Below are positions 22,442-35,157 of a stretch of 64,000 bases of DNA, in pieces. The stretch lies in the NCBI GenBank assembly GCA_030180135.1, contig CM058236.1:7089357-7153356 (forward strand), read 5' to 3'. A program made the translations under genes and the position numbers. The notes beneath the pieces were generated by a model that was given only the letters and a program-made list of their open reading frames with translations, searched no databases and was not told the origin of the DNA. Each line of letters starts with the position of its first letter. Within the stretch, counting starts at the first letter, position 1. The DNA is from Orychophragmus violaceus (taxonomy: Eukaryota; Streptophyta; Magnoliopsida; Brassicales; Brassicaceae).

Positions 22442-23612
22442 TGATAGGTGTAGTTTTAATCCCTATACTAACTGCAAGTGCACAGTGATGTAGTTTTAGT
22501 ACTTAGGGTATCGAATCCACAGGGACTCCGGTCAACGATAGATTTAGAACTATTAAGATTAAACTAGGGGAAAGCAATGAGAAACTAAAGCAAGCAGAAA
22601 ATTAAATCAGTAGCAGGCGAATTTGTGAGCAAGGAAGCGAAGAGTTAGGTTTCAGGAGTTCTCAGGAAATCAGGAACACAAGCAATCAATCAGTCTGGAT
22701 CTAATCAGAAACTATTCTAGAACTCAAACACAGATATAGAACTAACCAAATTCCTTTGCGATAATTCTCTAAGTCTAAGTGCAGCAAACCAAACTTTCGT
22801 TTGCGAGAACTAACAGATTAAACCAGCATTAATTCCAAGTTTGATATGTTCACAATTAAACTAAACCAAACTTTCGTTTGCGAGAAGTTTAATTGCTCAT
22901 CTAGGTTCTTTCTAGTTAAATTAACCAACTTCCGCTGCATTAATCAACCTAACATCATAATTCTGATTAGCTACTTCAGATTAAACATTAAGAACAACCT
23001 AAACAAAGAACTAGCAGATATGAATCCCTACAGATTGATTTAAACTATAGTTCCATGAAATCCCTAATGAGAATCCTTCAACCTAACAGGTAATCTACTC
23101 AGACATGTTCATCGAGACAGAAAATATCATAAGTAGAAAACCAAATATCATAAAACAAAGTAAAGATCTGGGGTTCAAAATCCTCTCTCTCTCGAGAGCA
23201 GGATCAGCCCCTAACTCTCTCTGAAAATAAAATAAGACTTAAGAAAAGCGTAGCCTAAACAATGGCTTAAAAACTCTTATATATTGGTCTAAAGTCGGCT
23301 TGGGGTCTTTTTGCAAGTCTGGGAAGTTTCTGGGCAAAAACTGTAATTTCTGGAAAATGCAGATTTTTGGGCTCAGAACTGCAACGACAGTTGCACAGAC
23401 TGCAACGATCGTTGCACTGCGAAAACGCAGCCAGTGAACTCTGTGAAATCTCTAAATAGTGCAGAATTGCTCCAAATGCTCCCCAAACGTCCAATTAGGC
23501 TCCAGATGTCTTTAAACCTGTAAAACACCTGAAAAGACTCCAAAACACATAGAAAGACTAGATAATAAAAACATATACCATGGTTAAAATCCCTAAAATC
23601 CATGGTATATCA
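22442..23612 (-). repeat. Athila D LTR (3' LTR by orientation)
   Basis: On the minus strand it runs TGATATACCATGG to ACACCTATCA, 1171 bp. It is preceded on that strand by CTAAGTGTGGGGGAGT, the Athila polypurine tract. It is the same family as the LTRs at 35158-36471 (+) and 49492-50707 (-). It contains one paired TCGATCG motif (23381-23416). The body of element D is missing apart from the 3' UTR on the right. Confidence 0.8.
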
Positions 23613-24780
23613 ACTCCCCCACACTTAGCTCTTGCTTGCCCTCAAGCAAGTAAAGAACCAAAGCATAAGAAAAGAAGTTTGAAAACACAGAAACTCATTT
23701 CGTCCTAGGAACTTTCACAATCACATTCACTTAGTAATCCACTGAAAACTTTCCTACAGAACTCAAGACCACAATGTACTTCCCCCACACTTAGAAACTG
23801 TCCCAAGTAAACTCCACAATCACATTCAAGCATTCAAATTCACCCTACTGACTTCTGCAAGTATTTAAGTGCGATCTCACCTAAGGAGTATCGATCAAAC
23901 AGCACATGGATTCTTACCTTATCAGCTCTAGACCACCATACTATCTTTCTCTAAAAGACTAAAAAGACTCGATAGAAACTTAATTTTTGTGCTTAAAACC
24001 CCCTAAAAACTATGATATTTAAGTAACCCTTGATAATCAATTAAAAACGACCAAATGAGAGCAGGTTTTAAAATTAAAAATCAAAGAGTAATAAACAAAA
24101 CTTATATACAAACATACTATGAGCTGTATAGAGCACGTCATCCTAACAAGAAGTGTACCCACAAGAATCCTTATAGCACTAATCAAATAACCACACATAT
24201 AGCTTTTCTTAGCCAATATTTTTTCATCATATCTAATCAATTCAACTTAGCCTACAACATAAAAGAGTGCTAACTTAGAAGTAGTTTACTAAACTAGTGG
24301 AGCATATTATTTATTTTATTTTTCAAGCACGTGAGTAGGACAACTTTCCTCAGCCGAGGTACTTTCATCCCAAAAGAACCAAAGTCGTTTGCGTTACACA
24401 AGATATAAGTTAGTTTTAGGACAACTTTTCTTAACCCCTCGTGCTTTCATCCCCAATATTAACAGAAGTATGACTACATATTTTTTTTAAAAAAAATTGC
24501 TTGGTATTTCACTTAGACAGAGTTAACCCTTTCCTTCTTATCCAGAGTAATAACTATAGCTTGGTTCTTAATCAAAGCACTGATCAAGTTCAAACGTTAC
24601 AGCAGCTTATCCTGAAATGAGTGATCATCATTTTAAGTCTAAGACTAAGTAGTACCTTTTAATGGAGCATCACTTGATATTTGTTCTCAAGTGAGTGCTT
24701 GTGTTTTCCGGTGTGACCCAGTTGTTCTCAGATGTAACACACTCTCAGAAACTCTGCAATTCATTAAAATTCACACACTC
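23613..24780 (-). other. Athila D 3' UTR remnant
   Basis: The first part (to about 23955) matches the B element 3' UTR (50708-51050): polypurine tract, the reverse-complement GCTTGAGGGCAAGCAAGAGC and the following AGTATCGATC context. Beyond about 23955 it diverges; that AT-rich DNA up to the copia-3 junction is not recognised. No gene seen. Confidence 0.55.
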
Positions 24781-26513
24781 CAATAGCATTTAGTAAGTAC
24801 AAAAGCAATTGAAATCAAGAGGTTTAGTGAAACTATAAGCAAGTTGTCTCTCAGATGCTACATATTCAGTGATAGCTAGTTTCTCCTCAACAAGATCTCT
24901 AACAAAGTGATGTCGAATATCAATATGCTTTGTCCTATAATGTTGCACATAATTCTTAGAAATATCAATTGAACTTCTATTGTAAAAATTCACTAGGAAA
25001 GAGTCAGTGATGATACCTTAATCAATTAGCATTTGTTTCGTCCAAAAGAGTTGAGTGAAACAGCTACCAATAGCAATGTACTCAGCTTCTGCAGTTGATA
25101 TTGATATTCTTCTTGCTATGCCATGACACCATGTTGTTGCCAAGAAACAAAAAACTACCTGAGGTACTCTTATGATCATCTAAACATCCTGCCCAATCAG
25201 CATCACAAAAACCTGCAAGATTTGTGTTAGTATATGACGTGTATTTTATCCCATAGTTCAGTGTACCTCTATCATATTTGATGATACTCTTGACTGCCAT
25301 TAAGTGTGACAGTCGAGGGTTGGCTTGATATCTAGAACACAAACCCACACTTAAGAAAATGTCAGGAGGAGATGCTGTCAAGTAGATTCCAATCATTGCT
25401 TGATACTGACGCTCATCAAATTTGTGTCCCTCTACATCCTTGAATAGCTTTTCGGTTGTACTCATAGAAGTCTTCGTTGTCTTGGAAGTTACCATGTCAA
25501 ATATTTTGACCAAATTCCGAGCATATGTGCTTTCAGATACGCAAATATCATCTTCAGTCTCTTTGACTTGAAAACCCAAGAAATAGTTGAGCTCACCAAC
25601 CATGCTCATTTCGAAATTCACGTGTCATCGTGACAATGAGTTCTTGCATGAATGATTCTCGAGGTGCACCAAAGATGATATCATTGACATAGATTTGTAC
25701 ATTGAGCATACCATGTCCATTCTCCAAGATAAGCAAGGTCTTATCCATGCTTCCACTGTTGAAACCCTTTTTGAGAATAAAATGTGTTAACCGCTCATAC
25801 CATGCTGGGGGAGCTTGCTTCAACAAATAGGAAGCTCGTTTGAGCTTGTAAACATGGTCTTGATTCTTTGGTTCCTCGAATCCTTTTAGTTGTGCTACAT
25901 AAAAATCTTCTTGCGACAATCCATTCAGGAACACACTTTTAACATCCATTTGATAGATCTTGATCTTTAAACTGCAGGCTTTCCCAAAAAGTAACCGAAT
26001 TGACTCAAGTATAGCAACATGAGAAAATGTCTCATCAAAATCCACTCCTTCAATTTGTGAGTAACCTTAAGCAACTAGTCTTGCCTTGTTCCTAATAAAA
26101 TTCCCTTCTTCATTTAGTCCCAACAACATTGACATCTTTAGGACACATGACCAAGTTTCAAACTTCGAGTCTATGAACTGTTCAAGTTCTTCATGCATAG
26201 CTGCTGTCAAGTATTCATCATCCAGAGTCTCTATAATGTTCATGGGTTCGATGATGGATATGAAACAAGCTAGCTTAACCATTTATTTGAAGTCATATGC
26301 TTGTTCTGAGTTCCTTCAGACATCACCTATTACATCGAATGTTGAATGATCCTTGTTGACTTGTCCAAATCCGGTCCTCTTTAGATTGTTATCCACAGTC
26401 GTGACTTCATTCTCTATTTGCAGAACTTTATCAGTTGATTGTGTAACACGACTTGAATCATATGTTACCTCTCCCAGATAGTAGCTATTTATGTCATCAA
26501 ACCCAACATTCAT
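24781..26513 (-). pseudogene. Copia-3 reverse transcriptase and RNase H, broken
   Basis: Minus-strand pieces in order: 26513-26316, 26282-26067 (RT N-terminus), 26045-25593 (MDFDETFSHVA, KIKIYQMDVKSVFLNG, YVNDIIFGAPRESFMQEL), 25621-25082 (GELNYFLGFQVKE, CDADWAGCLDDHKSTSG) and 24993-24790 (TKHIDIRHHFVRDLVEEKLA, SFTKPLDF). The RT catalytic YVDD reads YVND and several frameshifts separate the pieces, so it is inactive. The left end is cut near 24780 by the Athila D junction; no 3' LTR was found. Confidence 0.85.
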
Positions 26514-27800
26514 TTATTCTCCTATCATTCGAGTCCTCCGATTGTGAACCTCAAAGGCGGTGATGTTACTTGCATATCCAAAGATGATCACTTTTAGAAT
26601 CAAACTTTCCAAGTTGATCCTTATCATTCAGGATGTAGTAATTGCAAGCAAAAACATGGAAGTAACTCAGGTTGGTAGTTTTTCCTTTCCAGATTTTATA
26701 AGGAGTCGTCTTGGTGCTTGGTTTGACAAAGACTGTTAATTATGTAACATGTGGTGCTAATGGATTATGACAAAAATCTTGGAGATATTTGATTACCATG
26801 AAGCATAGCTTTAGCCATTCTTGAAGGGTCTGATTATTTCTTTTCACCACACTGTTCTGTTGAGGTGTTTTGGGAGCTGAGTACTAATGTCGAATCCCTT
26901 GACTTTTACAGAATCTTTCAAACACTTCATTCTTAAAGTCCCCTCCACGATCACTCCTTATTTGTACTATCCTATCTTTTTCATTTTCAGCTCGAGAGCT
27001 AAAATTTTAAATCTTTCAGCGGCCTCAGACTTCTCTCTCAAGAATCTGACCCACATATAGCTTGGGAAATCATCTACTAGTATGAATATGTACTTCTTAC
27101 CCGTAAGACATTCAGGGTTGACCGGACCCATAAGATCAATATGAACTAGCTCCAGAATTTTCTTTGATCTGATGTCACTAAGTTGTTTCTATTGAACTTT
27201 CACATGTTTTCCTTGACCACATGCTTTACACAATGCATTGGTCGTTGTGTCTAACTTTGGTAGTCCTCTGACAACTTTTGCATTCACTAAACGAGTAAGT
27301 CTATTGATACTCATGTGTCCCAGTTTTTTATGCCAAAGGTCCAACTGCGATTCCACTGAGCTCACGCACTTCTTAGACGGCTCCCACATGTAACCGTTGT
27401 TACCAGATCTTACTCCCATTAGAACCATGCTTCCATTCTCGTCCATGGCCTGGAAGTCGATCTTAGTGAACATAACCTTAAGTCCTTCATCACACAACAG
27501 TGGAATGCTAATTTGGTTGGCCTTCAGACCATTAACTAGGTAAACATTAACAAGTTGTGGCTTCCCATCTGATTACATCTTGCCCACTCCTGCTATTTTT
27601 CCTTGACCATTATCACCAAAATTACGTGTCCTCCTCTAATAGGAGATATTTCATCAAGTAATTTGTGGCTTCCACTCATGTAGCTTGAACAGCCACTATC
27701 AAAATACCATGATTCTATACTTTCTTTATCGGTTGAAGCATGGGGACATTGCTTATCATTGATAGGTTGCGGACGAGATCAGTAGTTTCAGTTGTATAGC
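26514..27800 (-). pseudogene. Copia-3 pre-integrase and integrase, broken
   Basis: 27497-27189 encodes the zinc-binding pre-integrase domain (LDLWHKKLGHMSINRL, CKACGQGKH; HHCC ligands present). The integrase core follows at lower coordinates in broken frames (about 27130-26700; FILVDDFPSYMWVRFLREKS). The region at 27500-27800 holds the protease and linker in fragments. Stops and shifts throughout. Confidence 0.75.
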
Positions 27801-29368
27801 TCAAAAAATTTCCATGCTCTGAGTACAAGTAACTTTTAGCAATCCACACCTAGCCAAAACGTTTTGGTTCAATGAAACAGCGATTTGTTTTCCAAGCTCT
27901 AGTAACCTTGTTCCAGAAGGTCCAGTATGTTGCCTTTTGTTACCATTCTTGCCACACAAACGTAGCATGCTCTTCAGTTTTCTGACCTCTCGAGTGTTGA
28001 TAGCCTTTTTTAATTTTTCAGAACTCCCTTTTTTCTCTGAATTAATTTTTGTAGTAGACACAAAATTGATTATTCCTCTCGAGAGACTCGACTCAGCCCT
28101 TCCAAATATCCAAGACCCCAATTCACCTTAGGCGGTTGACCCATTGCAATAAGCTGGTCTAAACTCTCTGTTCCCTTATTCAGCATTCTAATCTTCTTAT
28201 GATTTTCAGTCAGATTATGTTCTAGGCATCAACTCTTTTCCTGCTCATGAGTGAAGGCTTCCCATATTTTAGCAACTTTATCTTCCAAGACACGATTCTT
28301 CTCCCTTTCTTCTGACAGCTCTTGTACAAAATTATCATTATTGGTATTGATGTTATTCATGTCTGCCACCACACTTCCTGGAGGTGTCTGTTCCATTTGT
28401 AGGATCTTCACTTGAGCTTTCAGCATAGCCTTATCCTTGAGAAGTTGAAGATTCTCTTGACTCAGTTTAATACAGTTATCATATAACATTATGTATTCCT
28501 TTTAAATATATATGTCTTCTTCATCTAATTCTGAATTTGTCTCTTCTGCAGTAGGAGATTTGTTCTCTTCTTGTTGAGACACGAGAGCTACAAAATTTAA
28601 CATGAGTTCTCCTTCGTCACCATCACTTTCGGAATCTATGTCACTGAAACACATCAAGGATTTTTCTTTCCCTTTGGAAATGCTCAAACATTCAAAATGG
28701 GTATGTCCAAAGCCTCTGCGTTCACCACATTTATTAGTCTTTGGTTGTTGATCTTTAACTTCTATCTCATGAGCCTGAAGCATCTCGGCCAGCTTATCAA
28801 ACTTCATGTCATCATTATTCACTGCAGAATTACCTTCTGAGCTGTGAATTTGTTAAGCAAGCATCATATCAGTTTCTTTACCAATTTCTTTTCTTGGTAC
28901 TTCTTTCAAAACACTGAAGCTTCATTGGCAATGGTGCTTAGCTTAGCAGTAAAGCTACTGATAATCTCATCTTGATCCATCCGCAGGTTTTCAAACTGTG
29001 AGGAGAGATGATCTAGCGGTGTTCTTTTAACACTGACATCTCCTTCCAAGTGATTCACAAGTGTGTCCCACGCTTCCTTAGCTGACTCGTACCCTTGAAT
29101 GATCTTGAACTGATCATTATGAATTGCAGACATAATAGTTGAAATAGCATAGAGTTGAATTTAGATGCATTTCTTTCTTCCTATGTCCAATTCTCAAGTG
29201 ATTTTGCAGCTCTTGTTTTTTCTTCTTGAATGACAAAAGTTTCAGTCCATCCGTTAAAAACAGCATGCCAAGAAGCTTCGTCTATGGCATGTATGACATG
29301 CCGCATTTGAACTTTCCAATGACCAAAATTTCCTTCATCTAGCATGATGGATCTTCAAACCGCAGTGA
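27801..29368 (-). pseudogene. Copia-3 gag, broken and split by a CACTA element
   Basis: Starts MLDEGNFGHWKVQMRHVI near 29350, just left of the CACTA insertion. It continues 29133-28906 (YESAKEAWDTLVNHLEGD, the UBN2 gag domain), 28822-28502 (zinc knuckle region CGERRGFGHTHFEC, in which one expected Cys is Arg), then a coiled-coil-like stretch at 28489-28229 and 28121-27801. The intervening DNA has stops. The gag core is recognisable; the long C-terminal part is less so. Confidence 0.75.
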
Positions 29369-29681
29369 CACTACAAGAAATATGTACATTGTTAGCACAC
29401 AATAACCGCCATAATAGATAATAGATAGCGTTTTGATAAACACTAGGACATGAGGAGCTATCTTAGGATGGTCTAATATTATAGCGTTTATTATGATTGC
29501 TATGGTAGGTGTTATATACGATAACGATATATTTTGTTTGCTATGGTAGAATCTTCATTTATAATAACATTTAATTTCGATGTTATTATTATTTGTATTA
29601 TAGCTTATTATAGGTGATAATGCTTTATATACGCTGTTGTTGAAAAGGTTAATGCTATATAGACAAACCGAGCCATATTAG

Positions 29682-29682
<1 letters not shown>

Positions 29683-29740
<58 letters not shown>

Positions 29741-29741
29741 C
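29683..29741 (+). repeat. (ATT)n microsatellite
   Basis: About 19 ATT units ending in a short CAT run, inside the CACTA element. Confidence 0.95.
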
Positions 29742-31389
29742 ATCATCATTTTTAATCAATATATTGTATCAATTAGATTTAAATAAAAAATTATAATAAA
29801 AAATTAGAGTAACCCACATGTTAACAAATAACAAAGAAAACTAATAAAACAATTTACAGTAAATGCATTTGATATAATATTTAGTAAAACAATTTCCAGT
29901 AGCTAAATAAATAGTTAAATTGCAAACTAAATTACATATTGAAAAATAACTAACATAACAAAATATTTGGCAAAAAAAAACAAAAAACAAAACCACCGAC
30001 TACGACCTTCGACGAATAACCTCCATCGCGGCACCACCACGGCACCACCGCAAGTGCTAACAATCTTTCTGAAACCATACATACAAAATCAGACAAAATC
30101 GATTAAAGTAAAACAAAATGAAGCATCGTAGGTCTCGCCTTAGGGGGATGTATGGACCTACGGGTCCAGAACCTCCTAGTAATTCAAAAAACAAAAGGAA
30201 TGAATCCGCTTCGTCTTCTCTCACACCACTGTCTTCGTCTTCTCTCTATCACCTTTGTCAGATCTCGTGGTGAAGGCAGCGGCGCAACACCTTCGACGGC
30301 AATAGTGGCAGAGCAAGAGTGGAGAAACGGCGGAGAGTGGTGACGACTGGTGGTGCGCGGTAAAGATCTCCTCCTAACGGTTGGTCTTCGTGTTCGTATT
30401 CGTCCTGCGCCGAAAGCGGTGGAGAAGGGAGAGGATAGAGGTGGTGGATGGGAATTAAGGGAGATCAAAATTTTTGACATGAAGTGAAGATTTGAGGTGA
30501 AAGAGAGTAGAGACAAAATTGTATCGAAGGTGGAGGCTGGGAAAAAGGGTGCTTCTTCTCAGTCGTCGAAGTCTTCTTGTGAATCAATACCATTATTTCA
30601 ATTTCTTTAGTCTATTTCTGGACAAAGAAAAAAAAAAGTGAAGAAGATGTTGAAGGCTATCTGGTGAGTGTCTGAGTCATGATAGAGACAATTAATTACG
30701 TTTACAATATCAATGGTTAGGATTAGATATGAGATAGATCTAATGGTTTTACTAAAAACCAATCTGAATCATTGATATATTTTAATCAACGGTTCTTGTT
30801 AGTGATTCTCGTAGTGCACCATTTAGCCAATAAGATGTTTTCAAGGTATACTTAGTATATAATAATAAAAAAATTAAAATTAATAGAAATTGTTAAAACG
30901 AAATTTTAAAATGTTAAATTAAAAATGAAATAGATGATACTTTTAAAAACGTTAAATTTTATAAATAATTTAAAATAATAAAAATGAGTATAAATGATGA
31001 CTAAAATGATTAAATTTGATTTTAATTGTTGTTTACATTATTTTTTCTAAAGGCATTAAAATTTATTTGTGGGTATATATAATAATTAAATTATTTTAAA
31101 TAATGACTTAATAACTCTTTTGGATTGTATGTTTGAATTTTCTTGACATCTTTTATAAATGTTATATTTTGGTTTTTTTGGTTAAAGTTTAAAAATTAGA
31201 ATTTAGGGTTTGGAGTTTTGGAATATGAATTAGGGTTTAGACTTAAGTTTGAGGTTAATGTTTATAAATATTATATGTGGAAAATAATAATTCTTTTATA
31301 AGTGTCGAATCTTAGTTTTAGGTATGTTATAGTAATTATATATATTTTCTTGTCAACAAGATACAGAATAAAAAGAAAATCTATCTCCT

Positions 31390-32290
31390 TTTAATCCATG
31401 TGGGGGGTTCCGGACCAACGTGCATTGTATTTGAAGGCCTTTGACGAACACTCCGTGCCAACCTGTCTGCCATCAGATTTCTTGTGCGTGTTATATGAGA
31501 GGTTAAATGAAGTAAACTACTCTTTCCTTCGTTCCCACTCTTCTATATGGACTGAGAAAGCTGTCCATTCTTCTAGTTCCGATAGTATCTTCACCAATTC
31601 TGAACAATCCGTCACGAATGTAATGCATGATAGTTGAATAACTTTCATACATTCCATCGCCCAAATGAGAGATTCAAATTCCGCATGAAGTGGAGATAAA
31701 CTAGCTCTCAAATTCATTGCTCCCATCATGACATTAGCATTTCTCTCGTGACAAGTATACCATCCTTGGCCCATTAACAAATCTCCTTCCTTCCAAGATC
31801 CATCAAGAAAACACCATTGACCAATCTTAGTCACCTCAACTCTTGGACCTCGTCCTTCAGCGACAGTGGTCATAGTATCACTTGCCCCATTTAAGTGTGC
31901 ATCTTCCCATGTCCCAAATTCTGTTTCTGCCAACTGAAGTATTTCCCGAGGACTTCGGTCAATCTGTCTAAAGACCATATCATTCCTACTTTTCCAAATA
32001 TACCATAGTATCCAGGGATATATATATTGTTATTATTATCCGCTGGCAATCTCTAAAAAAGATAGTCCAAATTCGTGTAAATAGATGCCGAAGGAAAAAC
32101 CTCTGGGTTGGTTGGAATTAAGGATAATGCCCAAGTTTGAACAGCCGGTGGACATTCAAATAAAACATGATTAATCGATTCCTCTTCTATTCCACACCGA
32201 ACACAACTTGTATCACATTTTATACCTCTTCCCATCAATTTTTTTTTGTAGCTGGTAAACATCCTGAAATAGATTGCCAAATAAAATTTA
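31390..32290 (-). pseudogene. LINE 3' fragment: RT zinc-binding and RNase H-like domains
   Basis: 32280-32053 reads GIKCDTSCVRCGIEEESINH, VLFECPPAVQTWALS, the zinc-binding region that follows RT in plant LINEs. 31978-31517 reads WCFLDGSWKEGDLLMGQGWY and LHAEFESLIWAMECM, VTDCSELVKIL, the RNase H-like domain of the same elements. The RT itself is absent. It is a 5'-truncated LINE insertion or a captured piece inside the CACTA element. Confidence 0.75.
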
Positions 32291-32799
32291 TTTGGAGTTT
32301 AGGATTTAGGGATTGGAGACTTTACGAGACTTCATAACTCTTAAACTCCTACCCTTCAATACCAACCCTAAATCAAATATTTATGTTCTTAGAGTAAAAT
32401 AATAATTTTATTGCATTTTCTTATATTAAATGATAAATAAAAAAATTATGTTTAAGTGTAAACCCTAAACCCTATATTCCAATACCCTAAACCCTAAATC
32501 TTAAACCTTAAACCTATACTACATGCCCTAAACTCTAAATCAAATGTTTAAAACTGTTTTTTTTAAATATATATATTATAAATTATGTTATACTTTCCAA
32601 TTTTATGTTTTTAGAGTAAAATAATAAGTTTTTTTGTGGACGAACTCAAAAATGCTTTATGTGTTATAATACTAAATCAAACTAAAATTTTAAACCCATG
32701 GAAACGAAAATACATTTTTACAAAGATTCAAGTACTTGAAAGATAAGTTACACATATGCAAACATGAGTTAAATTTTCAAAACATAAGCAAAAAGATAC

Positions 32800-33911
32800 T
32801 TACGTCACTTTTCTATCACAAACCCAAGTCACAATCTGTCCAGCGCGTCGCATAGCTCTGATCAAATGAGGAAGCTTCACTCTCATATTCTCTGCTCCCA
32901 TTCTTGTGATAATTGTGATCCTTCCAGGCTTGTTGTCAACATTCAAGATCTCAATCAGCTTCACTAGCTCTTTTTGATCCATCGTATCACTCACATATAC
33001 AAATACAAAGATCTTTGTCAGTTTCATAAATGAAAACCTAAAACATGATTTGTATTATGAGAGAAGAGTTAAACAAACCTTGATTCCAAGAGAATTATCA
33101 ACACCTCTTAAGAACTCGATATGGGCTCCATCTAGCTGTCTGGTTCGCTCGCCTACCCAGATCATATGAGAAGAACAATTGTAGTACCAACTAATGCTCC
33201 TGAAAAAACCTGCGAAGGAGTATGACCCAACAATTCTTTTAGCTTTCTTTGACTGATGGGATGTCCTTCAAACAAGTCCCTTATGATCATGTTCAGCACT
33301 TGACATCAACAAAGACAAAATTGTCATCATATCTCACAAAACAATCAAGGTTGAGGTGTAATGCTTATTTCAAAACTCTTCTCATTCTCTGGAATGGCAT
33401 TAAGATCACGACACATCATTCTAGAACCAACAACAGCTATCGTCAACAAGTGCCTAATGTCCACAATTTCTATTGTTATGTATGCTTTCTTTAGAACATA
33501 ACAGGTGCCTAATGTCCATAGTATCTTCATCCACGAGACACAAACAATGCTTTGTGGCAAATGGCATTGAAGACTAATCAAAAGCTTAGGTTTTTGTTTT
33601 TGTTTTTTTGTTTACCTGTCTCCTTGCTCACTTCGTTCGGTGAAATCAAGATTCCACTGAGTAACTCTCTGCATGGCAGCGTAACCACCAGTAGCAAACG
33701 CTCTCAAAAGAATCAAAGTAGCTGCGAATTAACAATAAGCTCTGACCATCCTCTGTGGATCAGTAACCCTTGATTTCGAATCAAACGCATCTTCATTGAT
33801 GTTATCTCCTCTGTAACTCAGCAATTTCACTATGTCCCTCTCCTCAAACGAATCCGATATCGGCTTCGCAAATTGACCCGCCATTCTTCCAACCTTAGAA
33901 AACAAAAACAT
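32800..33911 (-). pseudogene. Captured class II DAHP synthase fragment
   Basis: Three exon-like pieces on the minus strand: about 33911-33617 (ERDIVKLLSYRGDNINEDAF, TDPQRMVRAY, LRAFATGGYAAMQRVTQWNL), about 33172-33068 (WVGERTRQLDGAHIEFLRG) and 33027-32800 (ELVKLIEILNVDNKPGRITI, GAENMRVKLPHLIRAMRRAG). These are parts of the plastid enzyme of the first shikimate-pathway step (plant DHS family). Internal stops, missing exons and a foreign DUF212 piece between exons rule out a working enzyme. Introns remain, so the capture was of genomic DNA. Confidence 0.8.
33184..33300 (-). pseudogene. Captured DUF212 (haloperoxidase-related) fragment
   Basis: One frame reads LNMIIRDLFEGHPISQRKLK then ELLGHTPSQVFSGALVGT. 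This is the C-terminal motif of the plant acid phosphatase/vanadium-haloperoxidase-related DUF212 family, predicted membrane proteins. It lies between two DAHP synthase exons, giving a chimeric arrangement inside the CACTA element. It is too short to function. Confidence 0.6.
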
Positions 33912-34787
33912 AAAACTAAAATCTCAAATTGACCCGCCATTCTTAGTACCAAGACTGAAATCATTAAACCCCTAAAACCATCAGAATAAAGTACCAGAGA
34001 ATAAAATCCAAAATCTCGAGCTTGTACCAATTAATTAATCAAGAAAGATAAATGAACTAACTCGATACATGGAAAGAGAGGGTCATCACCATCACCGTCA
34101 CCATCGTACTCATTGATTGAAACTCAAGAGCATAGATGTGAAAACTCAAAGTTGTACTCCGTTTCTCGACGAGATTCTTCCTTAACCGGTGGTCGATGTG
34201 AGATTTGAGAGCGTGTTTGAGAAGACAAACGCTGCATCCTCTCCAGATCTGATCTCCCTAATTTGATATCATGTTAGGACCAAGGGACAACAAGGCACGA
34301 CTCACCACGCCGACAGTGAAGCCAGACGCCAGAGATTGATCGCCGGCGAAAGCAGTTCTAAGGTTGGAGGCTGGGCGAACATGAGAGAGGTGAGAGAGAA
34401 AGAGGTACCAGGTGTTAATTTTGGTGGGCTTAATGAATTTCTCAAAGAAAAAAAAAAGACTTCAAAATTTTTATTCCAAAACTAAATTTTTTGGTGGCAA
34501 ATTTTTTTTTCGAAGAAATATTTTGCTCTTTTAAGTGTTACGGAGACATAAATTGAGATTTTATCTTCTCGCTTAATAAAAATCCTTAAAAGAACCATCA
34601 TAGTATTGATTGAAAGCTATAATATATTTAACATCCTGGCTTGGCAATTTTAATAGCAGTTTATGAATTTGTGCTATCCCAATGTGCTATCAATACTCAT
34701 ATTCTTTGTAGTGTGGATTCCTTCGTATCCATATTCTCACCAAGATCACAATCTGTATTTGAATATGTATATCAAGGAAGGTTGTCC

Positions 34788-34799
34788 GCTCTGATATCA
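34788..34799 (-). promoter_or_regulatory. Primer binding site of copia-3 (variant)
   Basis: The minus strand reads TGATATCAGAGC, one base off the TGGTATCAGAGC complementary to initiator Met tRNA, adjacent to the LTR edge at 34802. Confidence 0.6.
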
Positions 34800-34801
34800 A
34801 A

Positions 34802-35131
34802 TGAGAACTCATAGAACACAATATGAATACGAACACAGAGAAAATCTCAGAAGAACCTTTTATTAGAAATCTCTTGAACATATTACAACTTAATTTATTC
34901 AATAAGTTTTACACGACTATAAAGTAGTGAATCGAGACTGGCCAATTTCTAATCTACCCATGTCCTTACCGTACAACAACAGTTCCACAACTCTCTTTTG
35001 TTCACTAACCAAGAACATTGTTACACAACACCGTTTCTGTGTCGCTCACACTCTCTATGTATAGGCGGCTAATCTAAACACCATCACCTATCTTTATAAT
35101 ATATTCTCTCTCTTTAGAATCTGAAAGTACA
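34802..35131 (-). repeat. 5' LTR of copia-3 (outer end uncertain)
   Basis: Its inner end (minus strand ...GAGTTCTCA) directly precedes the primer site. The outer CA at 35131 is a guess, because the 3' LTR is absent and cannot be compared. The stretch 35132-35157 up to the Athila A LTR is unassigned. Confidence 0.45.
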
Positions 35132-35157
35132 TATTCTTCCTATGTTTTCTTGTCTTC

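Larger units (their letters stand above)
29369..34713. mobile_element. Non-autonomous CACTA element with captured gene pieces
   Basis: The left end, CACTACAAGAAATATGTACA, mirrors the right end (reverse complement CACTACAAAGAATATGAGTA). The match extends through TAGCACA. Flanks are TGA and TGG, one base off a 3-bp target duplication. TATAGCG/GCTAT subterminal words lie at both ends. The element is 5345 bp and lies in the copia-3 gag. No transposase was recognised. It carries a LINE fragment, DAHP synthase exons and a DUF212 fragment. The remaining stretches (29750-31390, 32300-32790, 33920-34600) are AT-rich with no assignable content. Confidence 0.8.

Noticed and set aside
30152..30516. Overlapping short frames near 30150-30520 in the CACTA element
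   Set aside because: Opposed on both strands and low complexity; may be another captured fragment, but no homology was recognised.
29366..34716. Perfect 3-bp target duplication for the CACTA element
   Set aside because: The flanks read TGA and TGG; one base differs, so the duplication is only probable.
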